Below are positions 34,287 through 45,567 of a stretch of DNA of 64,000 nucleotides, one piece after another; within the stretch, counting starts at the first letter, position 1; the number at the start of each line of letters is the position of its first letter. The translations under genes and the position numbers were made by a program. This DNA is from Psilocybe azurescens. Its lineage: Eukaryota; Basidiomycota; Agaricomycetes; Agaricales; Agrocybaceae. Under the pieces are notes generated by a model that was not told the origin of the DNA, did no database searches, and saw only the letters and a program-made list of their open reading frames with translations. The DNA is taken from assembly GCA_023853785.1 (NCBI GenBank), contig JAJIRX010000597.1:186001-250000 (forward strand), written 5' to 3'.

Positions 34287-36346
34287 CTACTGCAAGGTCA
34301 CGTAGAGGGAGTTCTCAGAATTTACTGAACGTTGGTGCCACTTCTTTAGTAGCTCTTTAGCACCGTCCACGGCCTTGATAAGATACTCGTTCTGAGTGCA
34401 TGCTGGTAGATATTTCAGATCGATGATGTCCCTTAAAAGCGTCATGATACCGCAGGCCTAATCGAAAAGAGTGTGTATGCATCGTTAGTAAGCACCTCAA
34501 TGTGGTCGATAGCGTTTCCTTACCTTGACCAGACACCCTGGAAATTCTTGAAAATATTCTTTGCCAAATCTCGCTTCGTCATATTGCATGAAAACTTCGA
34601 TGGCAATCCATAATTCTCTGCAATTCTCCTGGAGTTTAAATCAGAGAACAGCAATTGTTGTGGATCTCTGACGACTCACATGTTGCAGAGTGATATGGGG
34701 TTTATTTGCGGGGCCCTCGAAGAAATAAATGTCCTGCAATTTAGAGCCAATTTCTATGCAGTGGCCGATGGTATCTTGATCTACATTGTTGGGATGATGC
34801 ATCAGCTAGCTGTCAGGTGAACTGGTTGTATCAATCACTTACAGACGTCCAAACGAATGTTGGTAATGCGAACTCTTTCAAGCATGATTTCTTGGAAATC
34901 GGGGAAATCGTTAAGATCTTCAATTATCGCTATGAGATCCTTCTTAATCGTGTCCAAACCAGTCAGCAGATTGGATACTGTTGGAGTGTAGGCAGTTCGT
35001 TGACTTGGTCGGCAATGGCTGCGCAATATATGAGCAGAACTCGAGAGGACCAAGTATCCATAAATGAGTGGAGTAATGGGCCTCTCATAAGAAGTAATCA
35101 TCCTGTACAGGAACGGCTGGGTATGGGCAATACGATATTCTCTGCGCAATTCACGCAAGATGCAATCGACATCCTTCTTAAACCTGTCATTTTCGAGGAT
35201 CAGTTCATATAAAATCATGTTGAATGCACTATGCTCAGACATACACCGTGTTAGAAGCCTTTGCGACACCTAAAGCTCTTCGTAGTATTGAAACCGTTAT
35301 TTTGCGAGTTTTCGGAGAGTCGAGGAGTGGCCCGATAACATCCTCTGGAAGATCCTCCCTTGCTTCATTAGCATCCCATTTCTCTAATGCCTGTTTGAAT
35401 TCTTCCTCCAGTTCAAAGTCGACTATCCCATCATCTACAGTCTCCGCGTTATGCAGAGTTGAATCAGACCCATAATCAATTTCGCTGAAGGCGCCAAGAT
35501 CTTGTTCGCTTTCACTATCCTCGCTAGCACCGTCATTGCCTGGGTGTTCCATTGTGGCACCATCTGGGTTGAATGGAGTATTGCTATTGTTATTAATATC
35601 GTCCTTTTGGCGTGTCTTCCAGCCTCGACGATTTGATGGAATATATCTAAAAATTTCTCGGGTGTAAGATCATTCAAAACCACAGTGTCGAGCGAGAGGA
35701 CAGATACAGGAAGTCTGTAGGGATGGGAATGATATGTGGACTCATGGCGAGCGCGCACCGCCATTGCGAGGCGGACCGTGTTGATTGCTTGATCGCTATA
35801 CCTCGCTAGCCACTCGGGGTCGTCTGGCTTCCTTTCATAGTGATGTCTCAAGTTGATATTACTGGCAGCTAGTTTGAACTCTTCATAAATGCGATTAGAG
35901 GCCTGGTGGCTATCTAGTTCTTCGGAGAGCCTAAGATGCTCGTTGGCTTCGGCGAGTACATGCAATATTTGCCCAAAGGTCTCATGAGAGACGTTCTTCA
36001 AAGTCACTGAATCTAGTGTCAATGGAGGAGAGGGTTGGCCCTGCAATGTCGGGGAGTTCTTATTACGCTCGCGGACAGCGAGAACCAAGCGCACCGAGTT
36101 AATCGCGTGACTGCTGTAGTAAGATAACCAGGAGGGGTCATCAGATTTGCTCTCATAAATATGCTCTAGGTCTATTCCCATGAGGTGTTCTTGCCAGAAT
36201 TCCGAAAAGAGGCCAGAGAACATTCGGTCATCTTTCTGAAAAGGCCGGTGCTTCAGAGGAGCGGTAATGGCTGAATCGATATATCGTATAATAGTTTTCG
36301 AAACCTGCCTCTGAAGGAGACGTGGATATCTTTTCGATGGTGACAT
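34287..36346 (-). CDS. Uncharacterised repeat protein (paralogue A)
   Basis: Main exon from 36346, then introns at 35269-35229, 34842-34781, 34679-34629 and 34523-34458, and a last exon 34457-34287. The protein is about 630 residues. Its N-terminal half has two copies of a helical unit: (H/I)YE(R/S)K(P/S)DDP(E/S)WL, about six residues, then AIN(T/S)VRL. A Pro-containing segment LSLDTVVLNDLTPEKF follows, then an acidic region, then a long helical C-terminal half. Two single-base losses are needed to keep frame, one at the T run 35604-35607 (plus strand) and probably one at 35272-35274. Five distinct exons read through in phase otherwise. No known domain is recognised. A paralogue lies 0.8 kb upstream. 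Confidence 0.6.
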
Positions 36347-37143
36347 GGTAGTAAATGACGAAAGAAAGGTAGCAGTGGCGTGTTCTGCGCTGAGTGGGAA
36401 GCCATGTTCTTGTCACTTTGGGAACAAAAGAAAGGTAATTAGAAATATTAGAGGGATGGTCGAGGCCACTCACAAAGATAAAGGCCTTTCATAGTCCAAG
36501 GCTAAGCTGGTGGTTGGCGTTTCGCGGTGGCATGTCTGTTTTACTGACTATATATGTCGCAAATATTAGCTCCAGAGCTCGCCAACTAACGGAATACAGA
36601 TTTCGCTGGATAACACATGGATAAATTAAGTGCACAGAGTGTTGGTAGGGCATCCAACATATTGAAAATGCATCCTTAGTTCCCCAATCTGCACAAGGGC
36701 GCCCGTGCTTGAGTGGTGACAAAGATATTCCAAACAGAAGTCTTTGGTTTCTTTATCTTTAGCTTATGGTAAAGAGATTGGATTGAGAAACGAGACCACA
36801 GAAACTTCATATTTTGTAACGGCCATATAGGTTTCCCAGATGATCCGTCGAATTCTCGAACATGAAGCAACGTTGAAAGTCGGTCCATGGTTGGTTGAAG
36901 GAATATTCAAGGTTTTTGTAAGGTTTTCGCCGATCAGACAAAACCGCTTGCATACATTATGTAATGGCAAGCCCACTGACTGGAAGGCTTGTTGAACATG
37001 AACATGAACGATGAGGGGCAGTAGCTTGATCATAATACTTAAATTGTACATAAGCCAAAAATTGACATAAGATTGAAAAGTTACATGAAATGCAAAAGAA
37101 AATCCAGAGCACGAACAGGATCGGAGAGGAAAGATCCAAAACA
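36347..37143. other. Spacer between the two paralogues
   Basis: About 800 bp contain several minus-strand frames of 70-127 codons. None has supported splice sites or recognisable domains. This must include the promoter of paralogue A. Confidence 0.4.
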
Positions 37144-38169
37144 TCAAGGGGCAGAGACTCTTCTTTTTCGTTCCGACTCCAACACTTGAATTCTTCGTCG
37201 CGATTTTTCTCGAAGAGAAATCTCGTCATCTGACAGGTCTTCGCCTTGAAGGTCGGAGTCGGAGTCACTAGAGACATCGCTGAAGTTGTCGAGGTACTCT
37301 TTTATGTCGTCTGAATTTCGAAAAGACGCTGTTATCTTCATCTTCATCTTCCCAGTTGTTTTCGTCTTCGTCTTCACTCTCGCCATTACTACCATCTGCC
37401 TGGCTCGTATAAGTTGCCGTTGCTGATCCTGTGCAATAGTTAGCAGAAGCTCTCTTTCGAGCACGTCTTTGGGCGTCAATGAATCCGTCCAATTTTACAA
37501 ACATGCCTCATGCGTGATATCCTTCAGGGGAACGGAATCGAGCAAGATGTGGATTAGAGCACGAGGTCGCGCGCGATTTCGGGGAGCAAGAATGGCTTTA
37601 ATTGCGAGTGATACGCGGACAACATTTAATTGCCATGTTGCCGTACCTTACTAGCCAGTGTGGGTCATCTGATCGCCTGTGATATTCTTGGTGCATGTTG
37701 ATATTGAACGTTTTCTTCGTAAACTCTCCGAAAACGTGATCGCATCCATTAGGATCTTTGGGTGATCTGGAACATACAGCGCGCTCGGTGGCGTTGGCGA
37801 TATGAAAAAGGGTATCCTTGAATTTCTTTTGGGGGACATATTTCAAGTATACAGTGTCGAGGAACAGGAACGGAGAGAGATCTGGAGTCGACGGATAGGA
37901 ATCCCAGTCACCAGCAGCGAGGAAGAGGCGGGTTAGGTTGGTAGTATGATCATCGTGTTCTTTAACTCAGGAAGGATCCCTCAGTTTCGACTTATAAACT
38001 TGCTTCGTGTCGATACCCGCAGTATAGCTTTGCCAATTCTGAAGAAATTCGATAAATTCCGAAAAGGGTTGGTGCTTCGGCGGCGAGGTGATAGCTCTAT
38101 CGATGTACTCTGCTAATGTCTTTGTGATTTGTTTCTCGAGGGAGACGTAATGTTGTCCGATAGTGCCAT
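37144..38169 (-). pseudogene. Paralogue B of the repeat protein, degraded
   Basis: It starts with ATG at 38169 in a context matching paralogue A (AEYIDRAITSPPKHQPF against IRYIDSAITAPLKHRPF). It keeps the LFLDTVYLKYVPQKKF and RRSDDPHWLVRY motifs and ends in an acidic region (SDSDSDLQGEDLSDDE). Three lesions are seen: a frame break near 38125, a TGA at 37967-37969 exactly where paralogue A has the conserved Trp of DDPSWL, and an extra A near the AIN motif at about 37630. The nonsense codon cannot be explained as a homopolymer error, so this copy is probably truly dead. Tandem duplication followed by decay is the simplest history. Confidence 0.65.
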
Positions 38170-38245
38170 GGTAGTAACTGGCGTGAAAGGTTGAGGGGAA
38201 TTTCTGACTCCTTTGTTCGAATCTCCGCTCCTAACGAGTGCGTAA

Positions 38246-38365
38246 GTTCTGAACCAAAGGAATTATTTTAAGATCAGACACTCACCTAGGTGATAAAGAG
38301 ATACGAGTTCTGAACAAGAGGGATTATTTTTGAGGTCAGCCCTCACCTAGATAATAAAGGACAGG
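38246..38365. repeat. Imperfect 61-bp tandem duplication
   Basis: The two units begin GTTCTGAAC at 38246 and 38307 and share ...ATTATTTT...GATCAGACACTCACCTAG-type sequence with about 80 percent identity by eye. They lie just upstream of paralogue B. Confidence 0.6.
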
Positions 38366-38714
38366 GATTTGATATCCATCACAAAGCACGCATTGACCGT
38401 TAAGGACTACGATGTACTACCCCGAACCTCCTGAAGAGAATCTGGTTAGAATACCCTATGGTTCTCAACTGAAGCATGTTTTCTTGGCTGCCCTGCGGCT
38501 AGGTCGCTCCTGTGATGCGTAAGCAAGAACAATAGAATTGAGCGATAACCTCAAGTTCGGTCAAACATTTCATAGAATAAAAGCAAAGCAGAGTGTATTT
38601 AGGGATTTCCTAGATAGCATGTAAAATGGGTAGTAAAAGCCGTGAAGACGTGTATAAATGTCGTAAAGCGTAAGGGCGTGATAGCATGCAAACCTCTAGT
38701 TTGCAAATGTAGAT

Positions 38715-39822
38715 CTATTGTGTCTTGACCTTGGATTCTGGAAAGATACACCTATTAGCGATAACTTCATTTCTAATGAGACCACAGATCGCACCTATCT
38801 TCTGAGGGAAAGGGCTCTTCCAAAGTCCGAAGTTCTTAGCCGTCCTTCCGAGAAACAATCCTGAAAGAAGCAACGCGCAAACTGCTCTGGCAGTTTCAGG
38901 ATCAAGAGGCTTGACAGGTTCACCTATCGACGTGGAGCCAAGGACGCCGGAAAGTATCGAATGCAAGTCGGCCCAATATGGTTGGGCATGGGTAAGGAGG
39001 GCATAAAATCCCGTGACTGCAGGTGCACACCACAGGTCTACCGTAGTCCAGCCGTAAGCCTTTAATTCCGGGGGTGTCTGAACCGACAGAGAAGTTGGGC
39101 TGAGGAATGAAAAGAGATTGGTCATAAAGAATCCTCCGTTAGCGATGAGCTGCAGTCATAACATCATTGGGTTAGTGGCTGAATTTAAATTTATTGAAGA
39201 ATAGCTTGCCAAAGACGACAGAAGCAAGGTCCACGGAGAAGAGGCAATGGCAGGGGAAGCATTGGCTGTAACAGCAGGCGGGATGAGATTGCACAAAAGG
39301 TAGGCACGAGTGAAGCCGTCAAGAACTGACAGTGGTACTTCTAATTGTGCAGATATATCTGGTACATACGGAGATTTGTCGACAATTGCTTGTATGATGG
39401 TATAAAGGGCAGGGACAACGCCTGAGATCATGAAGGAAGGAGGTTGACCGAGAAAGGGCGCTAATAAATACGATAAGCATCGCTTTCGGTCAGTGGAACC
39501 AGAGCCTACCAGCAACGGCCTCTCCTCCATATACAACCAACAAAGTGGTTGATGCGCTCTTTACGAAGGAAGACTCTTCCACTTGGCTGGACCCTTTCGA
39601 TGAAATGTGCTGTTTGAGGGCAACCTCACGGATTTGACGCAAGAGAATGCAAAGTCTAAAAGCAGCAACGACATCTAACGTATTAATTCCCCAGCCCAAC
39701 CATGTGAACGGGGCAATGGGTTCCAATGAGTATCTATACAGTTCGACCAGAGGTGCCAGCAATGCCATCGAGGACAGGGATTGAGATGGTAGTCGGATGG
39801 TAGAGGAAGGAAGCCAACCCAC
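38715..39822 (-). CDS. Multi-pass membrane protein of unknown function
   Basis: Three exons: from about 39822 to 39510, 39460-39210, and 39149-38715; phases agree. The protein of roughly 330 residues has several hydrophobic helices (e.g. LLAPLVELYRYSL, ISGVVPALYTIIQAIV, VTGFYALLTHAQPYW). No catalytic motif is seen. The second intron (39209-39150) has a GC donor, TTTG|GCAAGC. Without splicing the frame reads on and stops shortly after, so this int­ron could also be retained. The 5' end is unresolved: the frame is open upstream of 39822 without a Met. An internal ATG at 39768 is the first in-frame one, and a CTTTAG acceptor at about 39842 suggests an earlier exon. Function unknown. Confidence 0.6.
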
Positions 39823-40336
39823 AAAAGCTAACGCGGAGACTAAAGGGCATGCACCCGACTATGACAGATCATTTCGTATATTGACGTGTCATATTGTAAC
39901 AATAACAAATAATAGCAATGGGCGCATGGTGTAACGGTTGTAATGGCCGCAAACCGGGAATGCAAGTGTCTCCTTTCAGCGATCAAAGCCATCAGCGCGC
40001 TGGTTCAAGGCTAGTCCCTCCAGAAAACTTGGTTTCCACATTTCCTCGCTCCGTAAGGCAGTGATTTGGACTTGGAATAATATGACCTTGTCAGGCCAGG
40101 GAAGCAATTCCGCAACCTGCAGGACTCGCCGAGTTAGTCTTAGGAGATCAGACTTCACCGTCAGTTCGCGCAATGGTTCGCGGCACTCTCAAACCTTTCC
40201 TTTTGTTCCTTCAAGGTTCATATGACCTCTAGTGTCTTTGTCTTGAAACCTGAATGACTTTTTTTACACTATTTACCTATTGACCTCATTTTTGACCGAT
40301 AGTTTATTTAACAAAGATAAATATACAAACAAACTA

Positions 40337-43300
40337 TCAGATGCTCCCTGTCAATTGTATGTCCGAAATCGACGCCCCAACGAAGACCGTGAAGAGCCCG
40401 GATGGACGAACATAGCTTTGGCTCGGAGTATCCCAAATGCTAATGACATGGAGTTCAGTAAAAATAGAGGCGCAAAATTCATCAAGACCGACCTCAAATC
40501 CCTCGTAATTAAGGAGATTGACACTGTTTTTGTCTGCCCGACCGCCAAATCGACTTCCTCGAATCCTCTCAAGGCTTTCGAAGGCTCGCCTGCAGCACTG
40601 GGATACCCAAGATATAACTGTGGCTTTTCGGTACCCGCAACCGAACCGGTGTTGGTTAGTGAGAAGGATATGGTGTAGCCGGTGGAAGAGGAGCTGATTG
40701 AGAGACCAGAATAGCCGAAGGTGGTGTATGAAAGGCCGAAACCAAATTCATAGCGCGGGGTAATATTTTTGGCTGCCATATAACGATAGTCTAGGAGAAG
40801 TTTCTCTGTATAGTCAATCTAATAGATATACATCAGCGTAGTTGTGAAAAATAACTCATTAAAACTCACCTCAGGGAAGCCGAAGCTATTATATACAATC
40901 GAAGTGCCGTAGGCGCTTTCAGCCTGTTGAGAAGCGCACAAGTTAGCCGACAATTGAAATGAAACGAAAACAAGCCACACACATCAGCGATGGAGAAAGG
41001 AAGCCTCCCACTGGGATTATATGCACCGTAAAGGACATCCACAAGTCCGGGACCTGTTTGCTCTCCAGGAGCGCCGGCATAGATGATAGCGGTGATATTT
41101 GGATGGTTGCTCCAGGTGAAATATACGGGGCCAACGGAATGCACCACAACGATGGTATTGTTGCACACGGCCGCGACGCTTTCGACGAGGCTTCCACCTT
41201 TCCACCAGAGATTTAAGTCATTTCTGTCTCCCTGGTTTCCGACAACGACGTCGTAGAAGCCTAATTCTCCGCTCATGCTAACATGGGACTCAAGTAAGAA
41301 GACTGACAGAAATAGGAGAACAATCGAAATTTACGCGTTGGCAAAACGAAAGCCACGTCCTTGCCTCTGGCTGCATTAATTCCAGCGTTAAGGTCGTTGG
41401 ATAGTGAAGTAGTGATAGTTGCCGTGTTTCCGATGAAGGAAGTTAGGGCGTCCACAGGAGGCACAATGAATTCCAGAGAGTTCGATCCTGATCCCCAGCT
41501 ACAGAGGTAAGAATGACGTTGATAAATTGGCAGTCATAAACATGAGAAGGATATTGCAACATACCCAACAGACATAGTTCCGTCGTTGCACTCATTTAAA
41601 TCATTGCAATTCAAGTTAGGCAGTTTAGCATCTTGTCCAACAATCGCTATTGTTTTTGCCACACCCTTCACGGCGGGCAGTCCCCTAATGATGATCCCTT
41701 GGGCGTTAGTCGTCTTGTTGTTCTTGAGTAGGACGGCCGAGGCTGATGCGATCTCTCGAACAAGTGCAGTGTGTTCAGCGGATCGTACGTTCACTCTGAG
41801 GTTGCGAGAACCCGAACCATCAGGTTTCTGCGCGTCGAAATTCGTTGCAGGGTAACCCTAATATCAATTTAGAAAGCATGAACAATTGAACTTGCTTGCC
41901 AGTAGAAAAATGCACGCGTACCGAATCCTGTCCCAAATGATACCATGGAGCCAAAATGCGTGCAACCATTTGGTTCGTTCGCTCTGTTGAAACCGAACCA
42001 CTGCTGACCGCACTCTTTAGTCCGCCTTTGTATACACCTCCGCCTGTGCCAATATGTAAGAACAACGTTCAAGCTACAAGCATAATCTGACTAACCGATG
42101 AGAATGTTATCTCCAGGTTGTTCCATGTCTAACCCAGCATTTGCATTATCAGATGCCGAATCATGCGTAGCACCCCAGTCGCTCACAACAAAGCCTGATA
42201 TATTTATTAATGAGCTAAAGATACGCCTGCCAAAACAAGACAGCATCACCTTTAAAGCCAGCCCTCTGCAAGATACCATTAGGTCCTAAGAGACCAGCAT
42301 TATGGCACGAAGAAGTTCCGTTAAACCTGTTGTATCCACACATGACAGATGTAACATCGGCCTGATAAACGTAGTCAACATACATGGAACTTTTCTTTTC
42401 CACCCACAAAATGCGAAATCACAATACCTCAATGGTCCTCAAGAACGGATAAAAGTATATTTCATGCATAGTGCGGTCATCGAGATTGGCGGTAAGCCCA
42501 TAACGCCAGTGCTCTTGGTTGTTGGCAAGGAAGTGCTTGGAACACGCCTGGACACCAACACTTTGTACGCCTAAAACGGTTTCATATCCACCTTCACCGT
42601 TGAGGTAAGGATCAGGACCGAAGCTGTTATTTCCATGTTAATTAGAATGTTCAAGACGTTTCCTGTGGACTTGCCTTTCCCATGCTCGACCAGCTTTGGG
42701 ATTCCGCATCTATAAACCCTCGCAGAGGTCAACTTTGATTTATATGACACCAGATGTGAGAACGCACGATGTCCAGAGATGGACCAAGGAATACACTGTT
42801 TTAAAAACAATTTGTTTCTGGACCTCGAAATATGAAAGAGACCAGAAGACTCACTGTACGCCTTTACCTCGGAATTCCTCTCCAATGGCCACCCCTCTGG
42901 CTCGCATTAGCCTGCGACTGAATGTTGACGCAGTATTGATTCCGGTCGGAAACCCTGTCACATTCTTCACCAGACGAAGACCTGCTGGACCATCCTGGAA
43001 GCAAAATGATGGGATGCCCAGGCGCTCGATAGCAACAGTATCGCCGACACATCGCCCTGTATTCACCGTCAGTAAAGAATGAGGCAATGGAAGATAAAAA
43101 TCCATTATTCTTGAAAGGTGCCACTTACGCGCAGAATTTAATTGGCCAGTACCAGCTACAATGCCCATTTTCTCGTCAATTGTCATTTGTGCGACCGCAG
43201 CGTTGGCGAGAGTGTAAGATTCATCCCATGTCCCTAAGAGAAGTAGTCGATGCCAGTTGAGAGATCGAATACTGGCCCAGAACCATGTTAGACGTACGGG

Positions 43301-43361
43301 TGACAAAAGAATTGCCCGGAGACACCAGCAAGGCTGCGAAAAGAAAACTTGTGAGCAACAT
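40337..43361 (-). CDS. Secreted beta-glucosidase, glycoside hydrolase family 3
   Basis: About 15 exons. The start at 43361 gives signal peptide MLLTSFLFAALLVSPGNSF. Key segments: MTIDEKMGIVAGTGQ, FCFQDGPAGLRL, GPSLDIMRNPKAGRAWESFG, GVQACSKHFLANNQEHWRYG, and the nucleophile Asp in FVVSDWGATHD. Then come the alpha/beta domain and GPVYFTWSNHPNITAIIYAG. The fibronectin-like C-terminal domain has RYEFGFGLSYTTF and ends IWDTPSQSYVRPSG...TGSI. It releases glucose from cello-oligosaccharides outside the cell. First exons are 43361-43298, 43233-43129, 43056-42855, 42795-42768, 42709-42675 and 42624-42428. Intron 42674-42625 is GC-AG (AG|GCAAGT). One T is missing from the GTTTTGCC coding run (plus 41343-41346), needed to join DVAFV to FANAMSGE; otherwise the gene is intact. 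Confidence 0.93.
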
Positions 43362-44627
43362 GGGGGAATAGTTCTCCTGGCCGCTGTCCACCGCAGATCG
43401 CCCTTTATAATGATGCCAGAAAGGTACACTTCGCCAGACTTCGCCAGAGGTTCTGTTATTGCCAGATCAATTTGGGAAGGTTCTCGGTTTGTAACGCATG
43501 GCCGCAAAGAGCTGTAGCACCAGTGCGAAATTAGACACAGGTGATCCCGTTGCTTCTTCTCTTCCGAGAAGATTAGGCGAAGACATCATTTCTTGACCCC
43601 AAGTTCATTTCGTCGTTTCATTTCTAAAGGAAGCGATGCAGATATTTGCAGAGTGGGGAAATGACCAAGCCATACGGGATTTTTTATTCGTTCTATGTAA
43701 TTGGCATCGGCAAATTATACTCAGGGTCCTATGGTCGTTCTTATGTTCTTCTGTTCTTGGACGTTCAGAGATCGATTCGACGCAACGAATTTGCGTCATT
43801 GCTCGCGGTACAGCCAGGTGAACTGTCGAAAACGTAAATTATTGACCATAAGCAATAGTGGTGGCATGGTGCTGTCTAACTTGAGTTCAGTCTTTTAGGC
43901 TGCTTGAGTGAGAAAATGTGGAGTAAGGTGTCAATTACGATTCTGATTTCGCGAAGGGGAAGAAAAATCAGGTGCACACGACCACTCGCCTGAGTGTGAT
44001 TTGCAAATCGTTTCCAAGATATACTGCTGCTCGCATAACTGGTCAACGGTAACAGTACAAAGACGGAAAATCTGCTTGGGACCCCCAGAAGTCCAAAGAT
44101 TCAACGTAAACGAGGAAGGAAAGACGCGGCTTCAAGTTGGTGTACTGATTTATGTTTTCAATTAAAACGTGTTCGAGTTTCTACGGCACTGCGAGCGCGC
44201 GACATCGCGCATGCATGTGAAGTTTGCGTGACGGACTGGGAAGGTGCACATACAGTACTGAGTTGTACTGAGTAAATGACGGTGTTACCCCATTTCGTCA
44301 GATTTCGCCTGCTTTATGTTCACGGGTTCCTTTCATGACAGCACGTGGACCTCGAATTTCTGGCGACCTTGTAACTGTCCAACTTGTAACCTCAAAAAGA
44401 TATGTTGGAAAGGCTGTTTTTGTTTGGTTTACTTGGTTAACTGTCAATGAAGAACGGGGATGGATGTCGCGGCTCGCCGACCGATCATGTGGGTCGAAAA
44501 TGGATATTTTCCTAAACTGTCAGAATGAAACAATACCTACTTCACGGCGGCGGCGGTTAAGGCGGTTAGGGATACAAGTTAAAGGCGAGAAAAGTCACCA
44601 CTCGGAATCGCCTCCAATACCGCGACA
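43362..44627. promoter_or_regulatory. Divergent intergenic region, GH3 / MCP1
   Basis: These 1.27 kb hold the promoters of the two divergent genes. Open frames here (for example 44335 onwards) are shadows or non-coding. No specific regulator site was recognised with confidence. Confidence 0.4.
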
Positions 44628-45438
44628 ATGGAGCCTACAGTTCTCGACAGAATTCGAGCCAATGCTCTCCTATTCTTACCAAGACAGCACACTTTTCAGC
44701 GCCTTTCATTACAACTTTCTTGTTAATTCATCTATCCGCACCTGCTCTTGCAAATCTTGGCGGCTCTACTCTTGCTTCGCAAACCATGGTCAGTGGTTCT
44801 GAACTTTTGTCGTCATGTATGGCGCTATTAAACGGACCTACACTACGAATTAGCTACTCGGAAGGGAATACTATCAAACATCCCTTGAACCCCTGCTTGT
44901 TCTCGGTCCTATAACAATCCATGCTGTCTCCGGAGTACTCAAACGCGTGCTCTCTCCTCCAGGGAGACCACCTCGCAAGCTCAGCAATCTGCTTAGTTTG
45001 ACAGGATATGGCATTTTAGTGCTTTTCCTTCCAGTCCACTTCCTTACACATCGCGGATATCCCATGCTTGAAACTCCCCCAATATACGGCGTTGGACCCG
45101 CAGAACTTGACTACGAATTTGTCAAGACAGGACTCAAAACATGGCCAATACGTAGCTCGGTATTATACGGGGGTCTGGTTCTATCCACAACTCTCCATCT
45201 AGTCGATGGAATGACTATCATATGGAATTCATGGCTCAAAGATTCCCTTTCGAGCAGTAGGTTGGCGAGTTGGAGACGCGAAGTTCGGCCTCGGAGAATA
45301 CTTTTGGCTCTGGGTTGTCTCGCTCTGCCTGTGCTGACGGGTTTATACGCCTTATTCAAGGAGCCCATGATGACTTTGACAAGCATGGCAAAAAGATATG
45401 AAGCCGTATACTTGGCATCACTTATATATAGAATTTAA
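44628..45438 (+). CDS. MCP1: MCP1-like mitochondrial membrane protein
   Basis: Two exons, 44628-44788 and 44854-45438 (65-nt intron). The protein of about 245 residues has a short N-terminus (MEPTVLDRIRANA), then LLIHLSAPALANLGGSTLAS and EYYQT..EPLLVLGP. Later come SLTGYGILVLFLPVHFLTHR, AELDYEFVKTGL and VLYGGLVLSTTLHLVDG. These repeated His-containing helices match the fungal MCP1 transmembrane domain. Yeast Mcp1 sits in the mitochondrial outer membrane and works with Vps13 in lipid homeostasis. The frame needs one extra base near 44669-44670 (CC): before it the frame leads to a stop at about 44729, after it the conserved sequence runs in the next frame. The PER1 gene 13 kb away also belongs to membrane-lipid biology, but they are not linked. 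Confidence 0.85.
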
Positions 45439-45567
45439 AAAGACACAACTACAGACAGACTATGAATGTTATACGTAATTTCATCAGAGATCGAATCCCT
45501 CTATACATAATGACCATTGATTTTCGTAAGCTTGGAACTTGAATACTTCCTTCGTTACTTATTCATA

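Noticed and set aside
39914..40015. tRNA-like pattern (TGGTGTAACGG followed by GGTTCAAGG)
   Set aside because: The spacing, missing acceptor-stem pairing and poor B box do not support a tRNA cloverleaf.
39976..40173. Minus-strand 65-codon frame upstream of the membrane-protein gene, considered as its first exon
   Set aside because: It has no ATG and no GT donor near its end that would join in phase to the next exon; left out of the gene model.
44335..44802. 155-codon plus-strand open frame overlapping MCP1 exon 1
   Set aside because: It overlaps the MCP1 coding sequence in another frame and has no recognisable features.
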